Positions 34,087 through 45,291 of a DNA stretch of 64,000 nucleotides are shown here, piece by piece. The notes under the pieces were generated by a model. It saw only the letters and a list, made by a program, of their open reading frames with translations, was not told where the DNA came from and ran no database searches. Origin of the DNA: Scalesia atractyloides (taxonomy: Eukaryota; Streptophyta; Magnoliopsida; Asterales; Asteraceae); contig CAMTDV010000003.1 of the NCBI GenBank assembly GCA_947069175.1, forward strand, positions 81,197,978 to 81,261,977, given 5' to 3'. The position numbers and the translations under genes were made by a program. Position 1 is the first letter of the stretch. Every line of letters starts with the position of its first letter.

Positions 34087-35035
34087 ATGGCTGATAATAA
34101 TAATCAGACCGTATACCAACAGGCCACCACCGGTTTCACCGGTGCAAACTCACCCATTACCTTACCCCCCATGAACAATGACTGAGCCTGGCAAATCCCT
34201 TCCTACATCATGATCGCCATCACTAACTCTTGCCAATTCCACGACTGATGATGAGGATGCACCCGCACGTATCAACCGCCTTATCCGTCAATGTCATACA
34301 TTCAATATGGAGGGCGTGGGCCATGATGCCCCTTTTCTCCAAGTCTTTCCATTCTCTCTCGGGGGTCGGGCCGCCATCTGGCTTGACTCCCAACCACCCG
34401 GTACTTTTTCTACTTGGGCCTCTCTACGGGATGCTTTCCTTAAGACATACTTTCTACCCGCTAAAGCATCCCGCCTTCGCTATCAGATCCATTCGTTCCG
34501 AATGGAGCCTGACGAGCCCTACCATCTAGCTTGGGAGCGGTTCCAAAGTCTAGTATCTCGTTGCTCCCAACATGGTCTATCAGACTGGGCACTTGTAGAG
34601 AAATTCTACAACGGTCTCACCCCTAGGACCCGTGCTCGATTCGACACTTCTGCTGGTGGCCACCTGATGGGAAAGAAAACAGTAGCCGAGTGCAATGACC
34701 TTTTCGAAAGCTTTGCCCATTCTGATGTCGATTACAGCACTGCCGGTAGGAATTCCATTCCTGTTTCTCACACACCTCCGGTTAACCGGGGCTTACACCA
34801 AGTTAGCTTGGAAACTACGGTAGTTGCTGCTCTAGATAGCTTCAAGAGAGAGGTCACGAAGGAGATACAGGAGCTGAAGAAAAAGGTAGACAGGTGTGAG
34901 GTGTGTAGAGGGGGTCATGACACGCTAGAGTGTCCCACGCTCACTATTGAGCAGGTTGAGTTTATCACCGGTCAGAACTGTGGTCCTACAAATCCTTTCA
35001 ATAATAATACTTCCAATTATAATCAAAACTGGCGA

Positions 35036-35107
<72 letters not shown>

Positions 35108-35383
35108 CGATCTTCCGGTAACCCCCCAGGTTTCCAATTAGGCTCTTATCAAAACAGGGGGCAGGGTCACTACAATAGTGGAGGATCAGGTCACACCAGT
35201 CAGTTTAGTGGAGGGGGTTCAAATCAGGAAGGTCAGCCTAGGAGCGGAGGGTCAGGAGGTAGTCTAGATAGGATCAAAGAGCTGTTATCTCAACTAGTTG
35301 TCAAAGATCAGGCTACTCAGAAAACTCTCGCAGAACATGATCTGCTCTTGAAAAATCAACAGTCCGCGCTCTTAGATCTCTAG
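34087..35383 (+). pseudogene. G gag with variant zinc knuckle and poly-asparagine tract
   Basis: Likely start at 34087 (MADNNNQTVYQQ). Stops near 34183 and a frame change lead to the frame seen from 34307. The gag domain has LGGRAAIWLDSQPPGTFSTW and WERFQSLVSRCSQHGL. A compact knuckle CEVCRGGHDTLEC (CX2CX3HX4C, one residue shorter than the standard spacing) follows. 24 AAT codons (35036-35107) encode a run of Asn. An in-frame TAG at 35381-35383 separates this from the protease frame that follows in phase. Confidence 0.83.
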
Positions 35384-37350
35384 AGGTTGGTCAGTAGTAT
35401 CGCTAAGCAGCTGCAAGAGCAACCACCCGGCCAGTTCGCGGGTAATACCCTACCATACCCCGCGAACCAACACGCGAAAGCGATTACTACGCATAGTGGT
35501 AGGACTCTGAAGGAGCTAGGTAGAGAGGGTGTAGAGGTAGAGGTAGAGGAGCGAGGTGAAGAGGTAGATGAAGAAATCGAGATGGAGGCTCCACCCAGGG
35601 TGCACACCAGGTTAGACCCAGCAAGTACCGCACCAGCCAGTGGACCTTCAGTTGAGAGGAGGGGAGAGAGAAAACCGGTAGAGGTTAGGTCATCACCAAT
35701 CGTAGACACTTCATGCCTACCCTACCCAGCACGTCTGAAGCAGCAGAAATATGCCAAGGAATACGGGAATTTCCTTGACATGTTTACTCAGTTAAAAATC
35801 AATCTCCCGTTTATCGAGGCCCTCCAGCATATGCCTAAATATGCTAAGTTTTTAAAAGATCTTTTAAAACATAAAGATAAGCTGGGGGAGCTTTCGAATG
35901 TCCCATTGACTGGAGGATGTTCCATCGTGGTTTTAAACAAGTTTCCTGAGAAATTGACTGATCCGGGTATCTTTACGATTCCATGCCTATTCGACGGCTC
36001 CATTGCTCCAGCTCATGCTCTAGCCGATCTCGGGACGAGCATAAATCTGATGCCTTTCTCACCATACGAGCGTTTAGGTCTAGGGGAGCTCACCCCTAAT
36101 CGTATGTCTCTGTCGTTAGCCGATAGGTCGGTTAAGTACCCGAGGGGAATCATAGAGAATTTGTTGGTTAAAGTTGATAGATTTGTCTTCCCTGTAGACT
36201 TCGTCATCCTCGATATGGAGGTCGACGAGAAGGTTCCCATCATCTTAGGTCGCCCATTTCCGCGCACCGCGAAAGCACTCATAGATGTTCATGATGGGAA
36301 AATCACCCTTCGAGTCGGTGACGAGAACGTCACGTTCGAGATCGCAAGGTCGATGCAACACCCTAGTGGTGGTGACAATGATAGTGGCCCTTGTCACTCC
36401 GTATACTTCCTGAACTCATTCATTTCGTGCTTTAATCACTGTTTAGACTATATTAGCGGAGCCGACTTAGTGAATGTGAGTTTAGTACCCGAGGAGAGTG
36501 ATAGTGAGGATATAGGGGATGATGTCTTCGAGATTCCCGAGACTTTAGATTTCTGTGAGGTGAGTGCCGATACTGAGAGCACACCATTGTCGACACCAGC
36601 AGCCATAGAGCTTAAGGTTCTCCCGTCTCATTTAGAATACGTGTTCCTAGGTGACAATTTGAGCTTACCCGTGATCATTTCTTCGAAATTGTCAACGGAG
36701 GAGAAGGAGCGTTTAATCGAGGTCCTAAAGTCGAATAAGGAGGCCATCGCATGGAAATTATCTTATATCAAGGGGATTAGCCCTACCTTCTATACTCATA
36801 GGATCCTCATGGAGGACGTCTTTAAGCCTGTAGTGCAGCCACAGCGCCGCCTGAACCCGAATATGCAAGAAGTTGTAAAGAAAGTGGTGCTTAAGCTGAT
36901 AGAGGCTGGTCTCATCTATCCGATCTTCGATTTCACGTGGGTAAGCCCCACTCAGGTCGTTCCCAAGAAGGGGGGAATGACAGTGGTTTTGAACGAAAAG
37001 AAGGAGCTTATCACATCGCGAATAGTCACGGGCTGGCGGGTGTGCATAGACTATCGTAAGTTAAATGACGCCACCCGCAAGGACCACTTCCCGCTCCCGT
37101 TCATCGATCAGATGCTGGAGCGACTCGCAGGACATCAATTTTATTGCTTTCTTGACGGCTTTTCAGGTTACTTTCAGATCCCGATTGCTCCCGAGGATCA
37201 AGAAAAGACAACCTTCACATGCCCGTATGGTACTTATGCGAATCACCGCATGCCGTTCGGGTTATGTAACGCTCCGGCTACTTTCCAGCGATGCATGGTA
37301 GCCATCTTTCAGGACATGATCGAGACTTCCATGGAGGTTTTTATGGACTA
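35384..37350 (+). pseudogene. G protease and reverse transcriptase (frame lost at the active site)
   Basis: In phase with gag after the TAG. The protease site is LADLGTSINLMPF, with IILGRPFPRTAKAL closing the fold. The linker is acidic. RT motifs follow: NPNMQEVVKKVV, WRVCIDYRKLNDATRKDHFP, FLDGFSGYFQIPI, MPFGLCNAPATF. At about 37345-37352 one base is missing inside the FMDD box, giving FMDY and a frameshift, so no active RT could be made. Confidence 0.9.
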
Positions 37351-38130
37351 TTCTTTGTCTATGGGAACACCTTCGATCAATGGCTTACTCACTTAGATGC
37401 GATGATGAAACGTTGTGTCGAGACGCGACTGATGCTCAACTGGGAGAAATGTCACTTTATGGTGACAGAGGGCATAGTGCTAGGGCACAAGATTTCGCGA
37501 GCAGGGATAGAGGTCGATCGGGCGAAAATAGATACTATCAGCAGACTCCCTCCACCGACCAGCGTCAAGTCCATCCGCAGCTTTCTCAGTCATGCGGGCT
37601 TCTACCAACGGTTTATTCGAGATTGTTCAAAGATCACCGCCCCATGACTCGACTTCTCAAGAAAGATGTACCCTTCGTCTTCGATGACGACTGCTTAAAA
37701 GCTTTCACGATCCTTAAGGAGAAACTAGTGAGTACTCCTATCGTCGTCTCACCCGACTGGAGCTTGCCTTTCAAGCTCATGTGTGATGCGAGCGATTATG
37801 CTGTGGCGCCGTTTTGGGTCAGCGATGGGACAAACATTTCCACCCTATTTACTACGCTAGTAAAACCCTCAACGACGCACAGGAGAACTACACTACTACA
37901 GAGAATGAGCTTTTAGCAGTGGTATTCGCGTTCGATAAATTCCGCTCCTACCTTGTCCTGTCCAAGACCATCATCTTTACGGACTATGCGGCTCTGTGTT
38001 TCCTTTTCCAAAAGAAGGACGCACAGCCTTGTCTCATTTGATGGATTCTCTTGCTTTCTGAGTTCGACATAGAGATTAGAGATAAGAAGGGAGCAGAGAA
38101 TGTGGCCGCTGACCATCTATCCCGACTAGA
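37351..38130 (+). pseudogene. G RT thumb and RNase H, several frames
   Basis: 37291-37647 continues the RT after the frameshift (FVYGNTFDQWL, VLGHKISRAGIEVDRAKI, SFLSHAGFYQRFI). 37660-37830 has MCDASDYAVAPF (RNase H start). 37814-38041 has YYASKTLNDAQENYTTTENELLAV and FTDYAALCFLF (motifs shortened). 38051-38130 ends with NVAADHLSRLED. At least three frame changes. Confidence 0.85.
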
Positions 38131-39460
38131 GGATCCTAGTAGAGAAGAAATTAGAGAAGAAGAGATCGGTGATAGATTTCCCCACGAGTCAGTAGAGTTT
38201 GTGACAGCGGAGAAGGAGGGAATGTTGTGGTTTTCCGATTTCGTGAATTATCTAGCGAACGGAGTGGTACTGAAGGGGATGACCACGCAACAAAAGAAGA
38301 AATTCTTTCGCGATGTCTGGAGTTATATCTAGGACGACCCATTTCTGTTTCGGGTAGGGGGAGACCGCATTTTGAGGCACTGCGTGAGTAGAGAAGAGGG
38401 GGCAGAGATATTGAGGCACGTGCATGAGGGACTGACAGGAGGTCACCGTGGTCCGCACGTCACCGCCCAAAAGGTTTTTGATTGCGGTTTTTATTAGCCA
38501 TCAGTTGTGAAAGACGCCCTAGAGTTTGTGAGGACGTGCGATCGTTGCCAGCGCACTGGCAGCATCTCATTCAAGGACGAGATGCCCCAACATCCCATCC
38601 AGATTCTTGAAGTCTTTGATGTTTGGTGGATTGACTTCATGGGACCGTTTCCCATCTCTAGCGGAAACCGGTACATCCTCATGGCTATTGACTATGTATC
38701 CAAGTGGGTGGAAGCTCAAGCTTTACCCACAAATGACGCCCGAGTGTTGGTGAGATTCTTAAAGAAATTGTTCACCCGTTTTGGTACGCCACGAGCCATT
38801 ATTAGTGACCATGGCACGCACTTCTGCAATGCCGTCATGGAAAAGGCATTGGCGCGCTACGGTGTCACGCACCGCCTCTCCACCGCTTATCATCCACAGA
38901 CTAGCGGTCAAGTGGAGAACGCGAACAGGGGGTTAAAACCGATCCTGGAGAAGACGGTCGGTAAGAGTCGAAAGGACTTGTCCAACAAGTTGGACGATGC
39001 TTTATGGGCGTTTCGCACTGCCTATAAGACACCACTAGGCACCACGCCATTCATGATCGTTTACGGTAAAGCCTGCCATCTCCCGGTCGAATTAGAGCAT
39101 AGGGCACTATGGGCATTAAAAACCATGAATTTGGACCTCACCGAAGCGGCCAAGCGACGATTCTTTCAAATTCACGAGTTAGAGGCACTTCGGGACGCGG
39201 CGTATGAGCGGTCATGGAGTTTGAAGGAGAAAACCAAGGCGCTGCACGATCGGAGGTTAAAGAATGTGAAGGAGTTTCAAAGCGGCGATAAAGTGCTACT
39301 ATATAATTCGAGATTGAAAAAGTTTGCGGGCAAGCTGAAATGAAAATGGTCCGGCCCATACGTGGTAAACGAGGTATTCCCGTATGGAACTATCGAACTG
39401 AAAGATGAAGCCGATGGAGGGACATGGAAGGTCATCGGGTATCGCTTGAAACATTAGTTA
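38131..39460 (+). pseudogene. G integrase
   Basis: The zinc domain is broken near 38330-38510 (stop at 38330, then CDRCQRTG). The core in 38507-39343 keeps D (WWIDFMGPFP), D (IISDHGTHFCN) and E (QTSGQVENANRG). The C-terminal region has LPVELEHRALWALK and GDKVLLYNSRLK. An in-frame TGA at about 39341 interrupts the tail, which continues as KWSGPYVVNEVFPYG to a TAG near 39456. Confidence 0.87.
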
Positions 39461-40889
39461 GGAGGACCTCTAGATCCTACCGAGACGGAGGAGACTACTC
39501 TCAAAGTTCAGCCTCAGATCGCGTAGATTCTCGGGTTTTGGCTCGAGTGTAGAGTGTGTAAAGTTTGATAGTTAGTTGCATTTTGTGTTTTCATTTAATT
39601 CATGTTTCGTATTTTGTGTATTTGTTTGTGGGTCGGTTTAGTTGGTTTGTGCAGGTCATATCACGCATCAGTCATGGAGCACGGACGATTGGAGGTACCT
39701 TTGATAAATGCGGTAGAACGAGTGTGGTTCCGTAAACTTAAGAGCCAACATGATAGTTTCTACAATCAAAAAAATTTTCTAAGGCATAAAACTTGAAAAA
39801 AACAAGAAACTTTCTGTGAAAACAGGACTCTCGCGGGGCGCGAGAGGCACAAGCTTCCTCGGTCCCGGCCCGCGAGAGACCAAGAAATCCCGAAATCCTC
39901 ACTCCCTCGCGGGGCGCGAGAGATTTAGCAGTCTCTCTTGCGGCCTGCGAGAGACCATATCTGCACATAAAATTCCCTAGCCACCATTTCTCACATATTT
40001 CCCAACTTTCTTCACAAATTCCCTTACAGTTTTCACCCCATTTTCACCAACAACTTCGCCATTTTCAACCCAAATTCACTGAAATCTCCCACATTTTCTT
40101 CACTACATCAATCCTCACTCATCTTTACATGATTCCACGCGGTTTTCCCCTTTCTACTCGCATTTCACTGGTGTTTTAAAGTTTCAATTTTTGTGCACTA
40201 GTCTTACAGATCTACAACAAGATATGGTTTTTCGCAATTTATATGCTTACATTCTTTATTATCTATCTCGTTGTTGCGGTTATTTTGCTGATTGATACTG
40301 TGCTAGTTGTCTATTCGGTTAAGTTCGGGTTGGGCTCAACTGGGTTTCACTTGAGTTTTGATAGTGGTACTGGTTATATTTTGTGGATAGATTATGTACA
40401 TGCAGGGTGTCTTTAGCGGGTTTGGTGCGGTCCAACATTGAGTGTGGGGATGAGGGTTGGCTAACTTTGTTATTAAAAATCTGATTTTTAAGATAGTCAA
40501 CCGTTAGTTCTGCCATGATTCAAACTGTTTTATCTTTCACTGTACACTCAATGTGGGCTCGTATCTCAGCACTTTGGTTTAATTGAGGACAATTAAAGTG
40601 CCGAGAGGGGGGTAGTTGTTTGGTTTTGGATATGTTTTTCGGGGGGTTAGTAACATCTGATTGATCATGCACATAAGATTCGGTCTCACCCGTACTTAAT
40701 CTCCATTCGGGCGAGATTCGGTTTTTATCAAATTATAATGTTACACTCTTTTCAAATGTATCTGAATCACGAGGTAAATTGTTTATCTGCTGCAGACCAT
40801 GACCGCGAATGAAATGCTATACGGCCATTTGTCTTTATGTGATTGCTTTCTTTCTAAGGTCATGCTTGTCTTACTTGTGCTTTATGTAG
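39461..40889 (+). other. G pol-env spacer: CpG-rich palindromes, CU-rich leader, hairpin/G-run
   Basis: No long ORF. At 39825-39955 four CpG-rich palindromic blocks (CTCTCGCGGGGCGCGAGAG type) repeat those of the G LTR. A pyrimidine-rich leader follows (39970-40140). A purine tract AGTGTGGGGATGAGGG lies near 40440. A hairpin AATTG-AGGA-CAATT (40581-40594) sits before GAGAGGGGGG (40603-40612). The env-like start is at 40890. Confidence 0.65.
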
Positions 40890-42340
40890 ATGTCAGGAGA
40901 GGGTAGCTCGAGCAGGGCTGGTAGGAAGAGAAGGGGACCAACGCCTCGTCAGAGAGATGACCCCGCCGATGCGCCACAACAACCTTCTTACTTCGGCAGA
41001 CGCATAATTAGATATTGGGGAGACAGGGTCCCCCATGGGCAAAGCACGCGAATCGTGGACAGCCCTCTCTTGCAGTTCGATTTAGACTCCCACGAGTGGG
41101 AGAGGCTCTCAAATCTGGTCACTTGTGAGTTGCTACCTTATAAGAGAATTGATTGGGAGTTGATTGATAATTTGGGTCAGAGGGGTCGGATCGAGCAGTT
41201 ATTAGGGGATAAGTTTCGAAGGGTACTAGATTGCGGAGTGAGACAATACAAGGAAATCACTTATGAGTTCCACTCCACCTTCGAATACCAACAGGGGAAG
41301 TTCAACGAGAATGACGCGGTTTCTTTTGCCTTGGGGAGCCAAGTATTTGAGATGGCAATCCCACAGTTTGCGATGGCTTCGAAAATATACTCAGATGATG
41401 AGGTTCAGCCGCCGGACTTCGCCATGAGCCTGCAGGGGTCTTCAAAAACAGGCACCCCATAGTGTCCAGACAGACGAGCTCGCCAGATTTTGGGGTAGCA
41501 TCTCTTTTGCCCCGTACTCAAACAACATGGTGGCGAGTGATTTTACTAATCCCATTCATCGGTTTCTCCATAAGATTCTTGCTGCTACGTTGGTTGGGAG
41601 AGGACAGGGGGACAATAAGATCAACCAGGTGAGTTTATTTGGTCTGATGTGTATTATAGAGGGACGGCCGGCAAACCTGGCCACAATATTTGCTTGGTCA
41701 ATGAAGCGACTGTGGAGGGGGGGCCCGGGGCAAGGGTTTATTGCGGGCCCTTGATTACATGCTTGGCTGAGGGTGTTCGATAGATACCCCCAGGACAGAA
41801 TAAGAGAAGGCCCCGCCCCCTGTGTCATGAGCATCAGAGATCTCCAGGCTACCGGAATTCTTACAACCCAAGAGCCTATTAGCTGGATACCAGCCCGCTA
41901 AGGACCTCAAGTGCAACCGCCCCCGGATCCGAAGCTGCATCTTCTATGCAGACGGGCATCCCTATTCAATACCAGCGGCCAGTCACCCGCCAGGAATTGC
42001 CAGGATGACAGTATCCTCTTCGGGAGCCTCGCCCGGACCCACTGACCTTAGATTCGCTTTATGATAGGATGGAGACTGGGTTCGAGGATTTGTGAGGTTA
42101 TGTGGACCAACAGTTTGGCGGGGTTCGCCAAACCATGTTAGAGAGTAGACTAATGCACGAGGCCAGCCAGAGGAGGCTAGAGGATGGGATGCGCTACATG
42201 ATGCAGAATCTAAATATGGGAATCCCGTCTTACTTTCAGTAGCCAGGCGGTCAGGCAGGCTCTAGCCAGTTTGCGGGGATGGAGGACGTGCAGCCATACA
42301 AGGTATTTGAGGCGTCTGAAGAATCTGAAGAGGATGATTG
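40890..42340 (+). pseudogene. G env-like (ATHILA ORF-type) gene, frameshifted
   Basis: Start at 40890 (MSGEGSSSRAGRKRRGP, basic and S/G-rich like the F and E1 proteins). The first frame runs to 41462 (FDLDSHEWERLSNLVTCELL, YKEITYEFHSTFEYQ). It continues in another frame after about 41455 (FWGSISFAPYSNNM...), in 41527-41754 (NPIHRFLHKILAATLVGRG, NQVSLFGLMCIIEGRPANLA; shortened), then decays with stops to about 42340, ending in an acidic SEESEEDD segment. Function unknown; no membrane helix is evident. Confidence 0.75.
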
Positions 42341-43659
42341 AAGCAGCCGAAGATCTTTATCTTTATTTTTTCTTTTCTGATGTTATCAGTTATTGATGGT
42401 TTTGTACTTTTAAACAATTTACTTTGGGTTGGTGTTGGTTGGTTTAGGTATGTGTTGATGAACAATCTTGCAAAACTATTTATTTATCTGGTTTTATCAT
42501 TATTATGTTTTGTAAGTGCGTGATGCTAGGTTGGTGTTATATGATGTTCCGTTCGCATGAGAGCTTTGAGAGTGGTACATTAAGCGCGTTTGGTTTTGAG
42601 AGCACGAGTGGTTTGACTGGCACATCGACAGTCTTGCACTACCAGCTAAGTCGCTTCCTTTTTGTATTTTATTTTTCTTTCTTAGTTGGTTTGTTTTATT
42701 TTATTTTGAGTAGTAGTTGTCTCTTCCTTGCATTGGGGACAATGCAAAAATTTAAGTGTGAGGATGGGATAGTAGAGTGAGTAGTTTAATTTGCTTAAAT
42801 TTGCTTTAAAAAAATCCGAAAATGTCTTTTGAAAATGAAGTTTGCATGAAATTAAACGGAAAATGATAGAAAAATTAAATTTTTATTCGGTTTCAAATAA
42901 TAATAATAGGAGAATAAAAAGGGTGAGTTTGTGTCTAACTTGGGATATGTTAGTAGGCTCGATTCGGTTCTTATTTTCTTTGAGCTTAATACACCTTAAT
43001 TGTCGGTCTACTAGTGGGTACTCATCTAGGAGAAATGGGAAACTGAAACTGCCAAAAATAGTATAAGAAATGCCGTTGTAAGCTAAAATATTTAGAATTT
43101 TTAGTCATGAAAAAAAAAAGAAAAAAATAGACAAATGAGCTTGATTGGAAAGTAGACGAGGCCTATGGAATCTCCCTTAGGGATGGTGACTCTGATCGAG
43201 AATCCCTCTAGGATTAGTTGAAATTTTAAGTATCGAAGCCCACGTTGTCGCTCTCGGGGATGGTGACTCTGGTTGAGACAGCCTCTATGTTAGATATGCA
43301 AAAAGAAATCAAAATGCTCAAAAGAGAAAAAGAGAGACAAAAATTGCTTAATTTTAAATTCTTTATATTTTGGTATAAAACGGTTAGGAAAGGGTTTAAA
43401 CAATTCTTTTCTTTTGTTCATAAGCTTGAGGTGGGATTAGGGATACTGTGGATGCTAGCGTGAGACCATAGGTGGATTGACCGCACTTAAATTAAATTTA
43501 CATGATAAGAGGTTTGAGCCGAATTTTGAGTTTAAGTGGATCCAATACTTGCAATCGCGGTTAACATGAATCTTGTTCCCTAATGAAAATAATTGTAATT
43601 TTTGAAATCGAGTAATTGTTTGGTTATGATTCCGTTTATGCATAATTCTTTTTCGAGCA
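42341..43659 (+). other. G non-coding 3' region with hairpin/purine cassette
   Basis: The perfect hairpin TTGCATTG-GGGA-CAATGCAA (42728-42747) is followed by AAGTGTGAGGATGGG. The remainder is AT-rich, with a local duplication of CTCGGGGATGGTGACTCTG-like sequence near 43165-43275. No ORF supported. Confidence 0.6.
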
Positions 43660-43673
43660 AGTGTGGGGATATT
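43660..43673 (+). other. Polypurine tract of G
   Basis: AAGTGTGGGGATATT directly before the 3' LTR start TGATGTATTG. Confidence 0.8.
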
Positions 43674-45291
43674 TGATGTATTGAATAATACATCCATTTA
43701 TCATGTAGAGTTTGTATAATTTTAGCACGTTTTCGTTTTGGTTTGTCAAGAAGTTATCTACTTTTAATCCAAACACGTGTTGCAGGTCTTGGTTCATGAA
43801 AACGATTGGAAGGATGGGAAAACGAGCGAAAATGCTGAAAAGAACCGAGCCGGGACGCGAGTGGATCGGAAACGAGAAGACGAAACGCTAAACATGAGTT
43901 ACAGCGTGGCCGGCTTACTCAAACTTTCTCGCAGGGCGCGAGAGAGGCTTTTATCCAGAAAGTTTCAAAATCAGAGAAGGATTGGGACTTGGTTATTTTA
44001 AAAAGACTTATAATCATTGTTAAACTCATATTGGGAACCTTGGACGAACGAGGGAAGAATTGGAGCAACTTTCTGGAGATTTGAAGCTACAAGGAGCGGA
44101 TCTGAGCTTCAGGGATTGTGGTGCTGATCAAGAGAGTTCAAGGCAGGAGCTTGTCACGGTTTTATCATACCAATCCTCACTTTGATTTCCTTGTTTTGAT
44201 CAATCATGCTACCTTGTTATCAACTTTGTTTTAATTACTTTTCAAACATGTTTTTAGGCTAGATCTTATTCAGTTACCTAGGTTTTGGATGATGGATTTA
44301 TGAAACTTTGATTTGTTTTAATTTAATTTATGGTTTGAATATTAAATTGGTAAAGGTCACAACTTTAATGATCTAGTTTAGGGTGTTTGCATGATCTTGT
44401 TTGTTTGATGATTGTTTGGTTGTTTTGCATGAACTTTGGTGGATGTCTTCCACAGAATAGGTTTATGTTACTTTTCGTGTTCTTAGGAATTCGTGAAGTT
44501 GTCGGTAAAATTGGTCAATAAAACCGGGGAAACAATTAAATTAACCATAAAATCAAACTTGTCATTATACCTAATTTGTTAATTGAGAAATTGTAATTAG
44601 TTGGCTGAATTAATGTGGTAAATTGTTAGGTTAGGGTTTTGAGAAATTCCCGAGTCTAATTTTCTTGTCATAATTGAATCAGTTAATCTAAACTAGAAAA
44701 TTGTAGTTGGTCTAGGTTAATTATTGAGAGGTAATTAATAATTAGACAATTTACTAATTTGAAAAGATAACTAAAAAGGAATCTTTAGGACCGGTAAACG
44801 AATAAAAAGGATAGGTTATTGTAGGTGTCTTCCTGAGAAGGGTCAGGGGTCATGTTTGATAAACCTAGACTTTGATATGTTAAGATCCCGGTAAAATATT
44901 CAACCAGATTAATTATTATTAAATTGAAGGAGTAGTAGTCTAAAAATCTAACCTAGGTAACTAGTTCATTATCTCTTGATTTAAAATCTAAGAAGTCCCT
45001 AGAAGTTCATAGTTTGGTCATTCCAATTTAGTAGTTTTGATAATTTAGATTTATTAGCAAACCCCCCCCCCCCTTTTTATACATAGTGTGTAATTAAGTC
45101 TAAATTAGTAGTCTTAGCAATTAGAGAGTCCTGTGGGTTCGATAATCCAGACTTACTTCATACTATTATACAATTGATCGATCCACTTGCCGGTTAGTAG
45201 TTTAGTATAGTTTAGGAGTCTAGAGTATATAATTTGAGTCTAGAATTAGGGTAATTTATTTTGTTTTTAATTAACTACTTTTAGCACATCA
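43674..45291 (+). repeat. 3' LTR of G (1618 bp)
   Basis: Starts TGATGTATTG and ends GCACATCA. Collinear with the 5' LTR except for about 430 extra bases (44258-44690) and the loss of most of the CpG-rich palindromic block near 43900. A 12-C run is at 45062-45073. Confidence 0.9.

Larger units (their letters stand above)
32405..45291 (+). mobile_element. Element G: complete Athila-type Ty3/gypsy retrotransposon nested in F
   Basis: 5' LTR 32405-33658, tRNA-Asp primer site, leader, gag, protease, RT, RNase H, integrase, spacer, env-like ORF, non-coding 3' region, polypurine tract, 3' LTR 43674-45291. Flanking pentamers are GTTTG and ATTCG; both mismatches are transitions, so this is a decayed target duplication. 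LTR lengths differ (1254 and 1618 bp) because of deletions in each. Several lesions kill the polymerase genes. Confidence 0.9.

Noticed and set aside
34925..35141. Antisense ORFs rich in isoleucine at the AAT repeat
   Set aside because: They are the other frames of the microsatellite.
40890..42340. True viral envelope protein
   Set aside because: No signal peptide, membrane helix or cysteine pattern is visible; only its position after pol suggests env.
43165..43275. Riboswitch-like or structured RNA from the repeated GGGATGGTGACTCTG segment
   Set aside because: Only two imperfect copies in a decayed spacer; no consistent fold seen.
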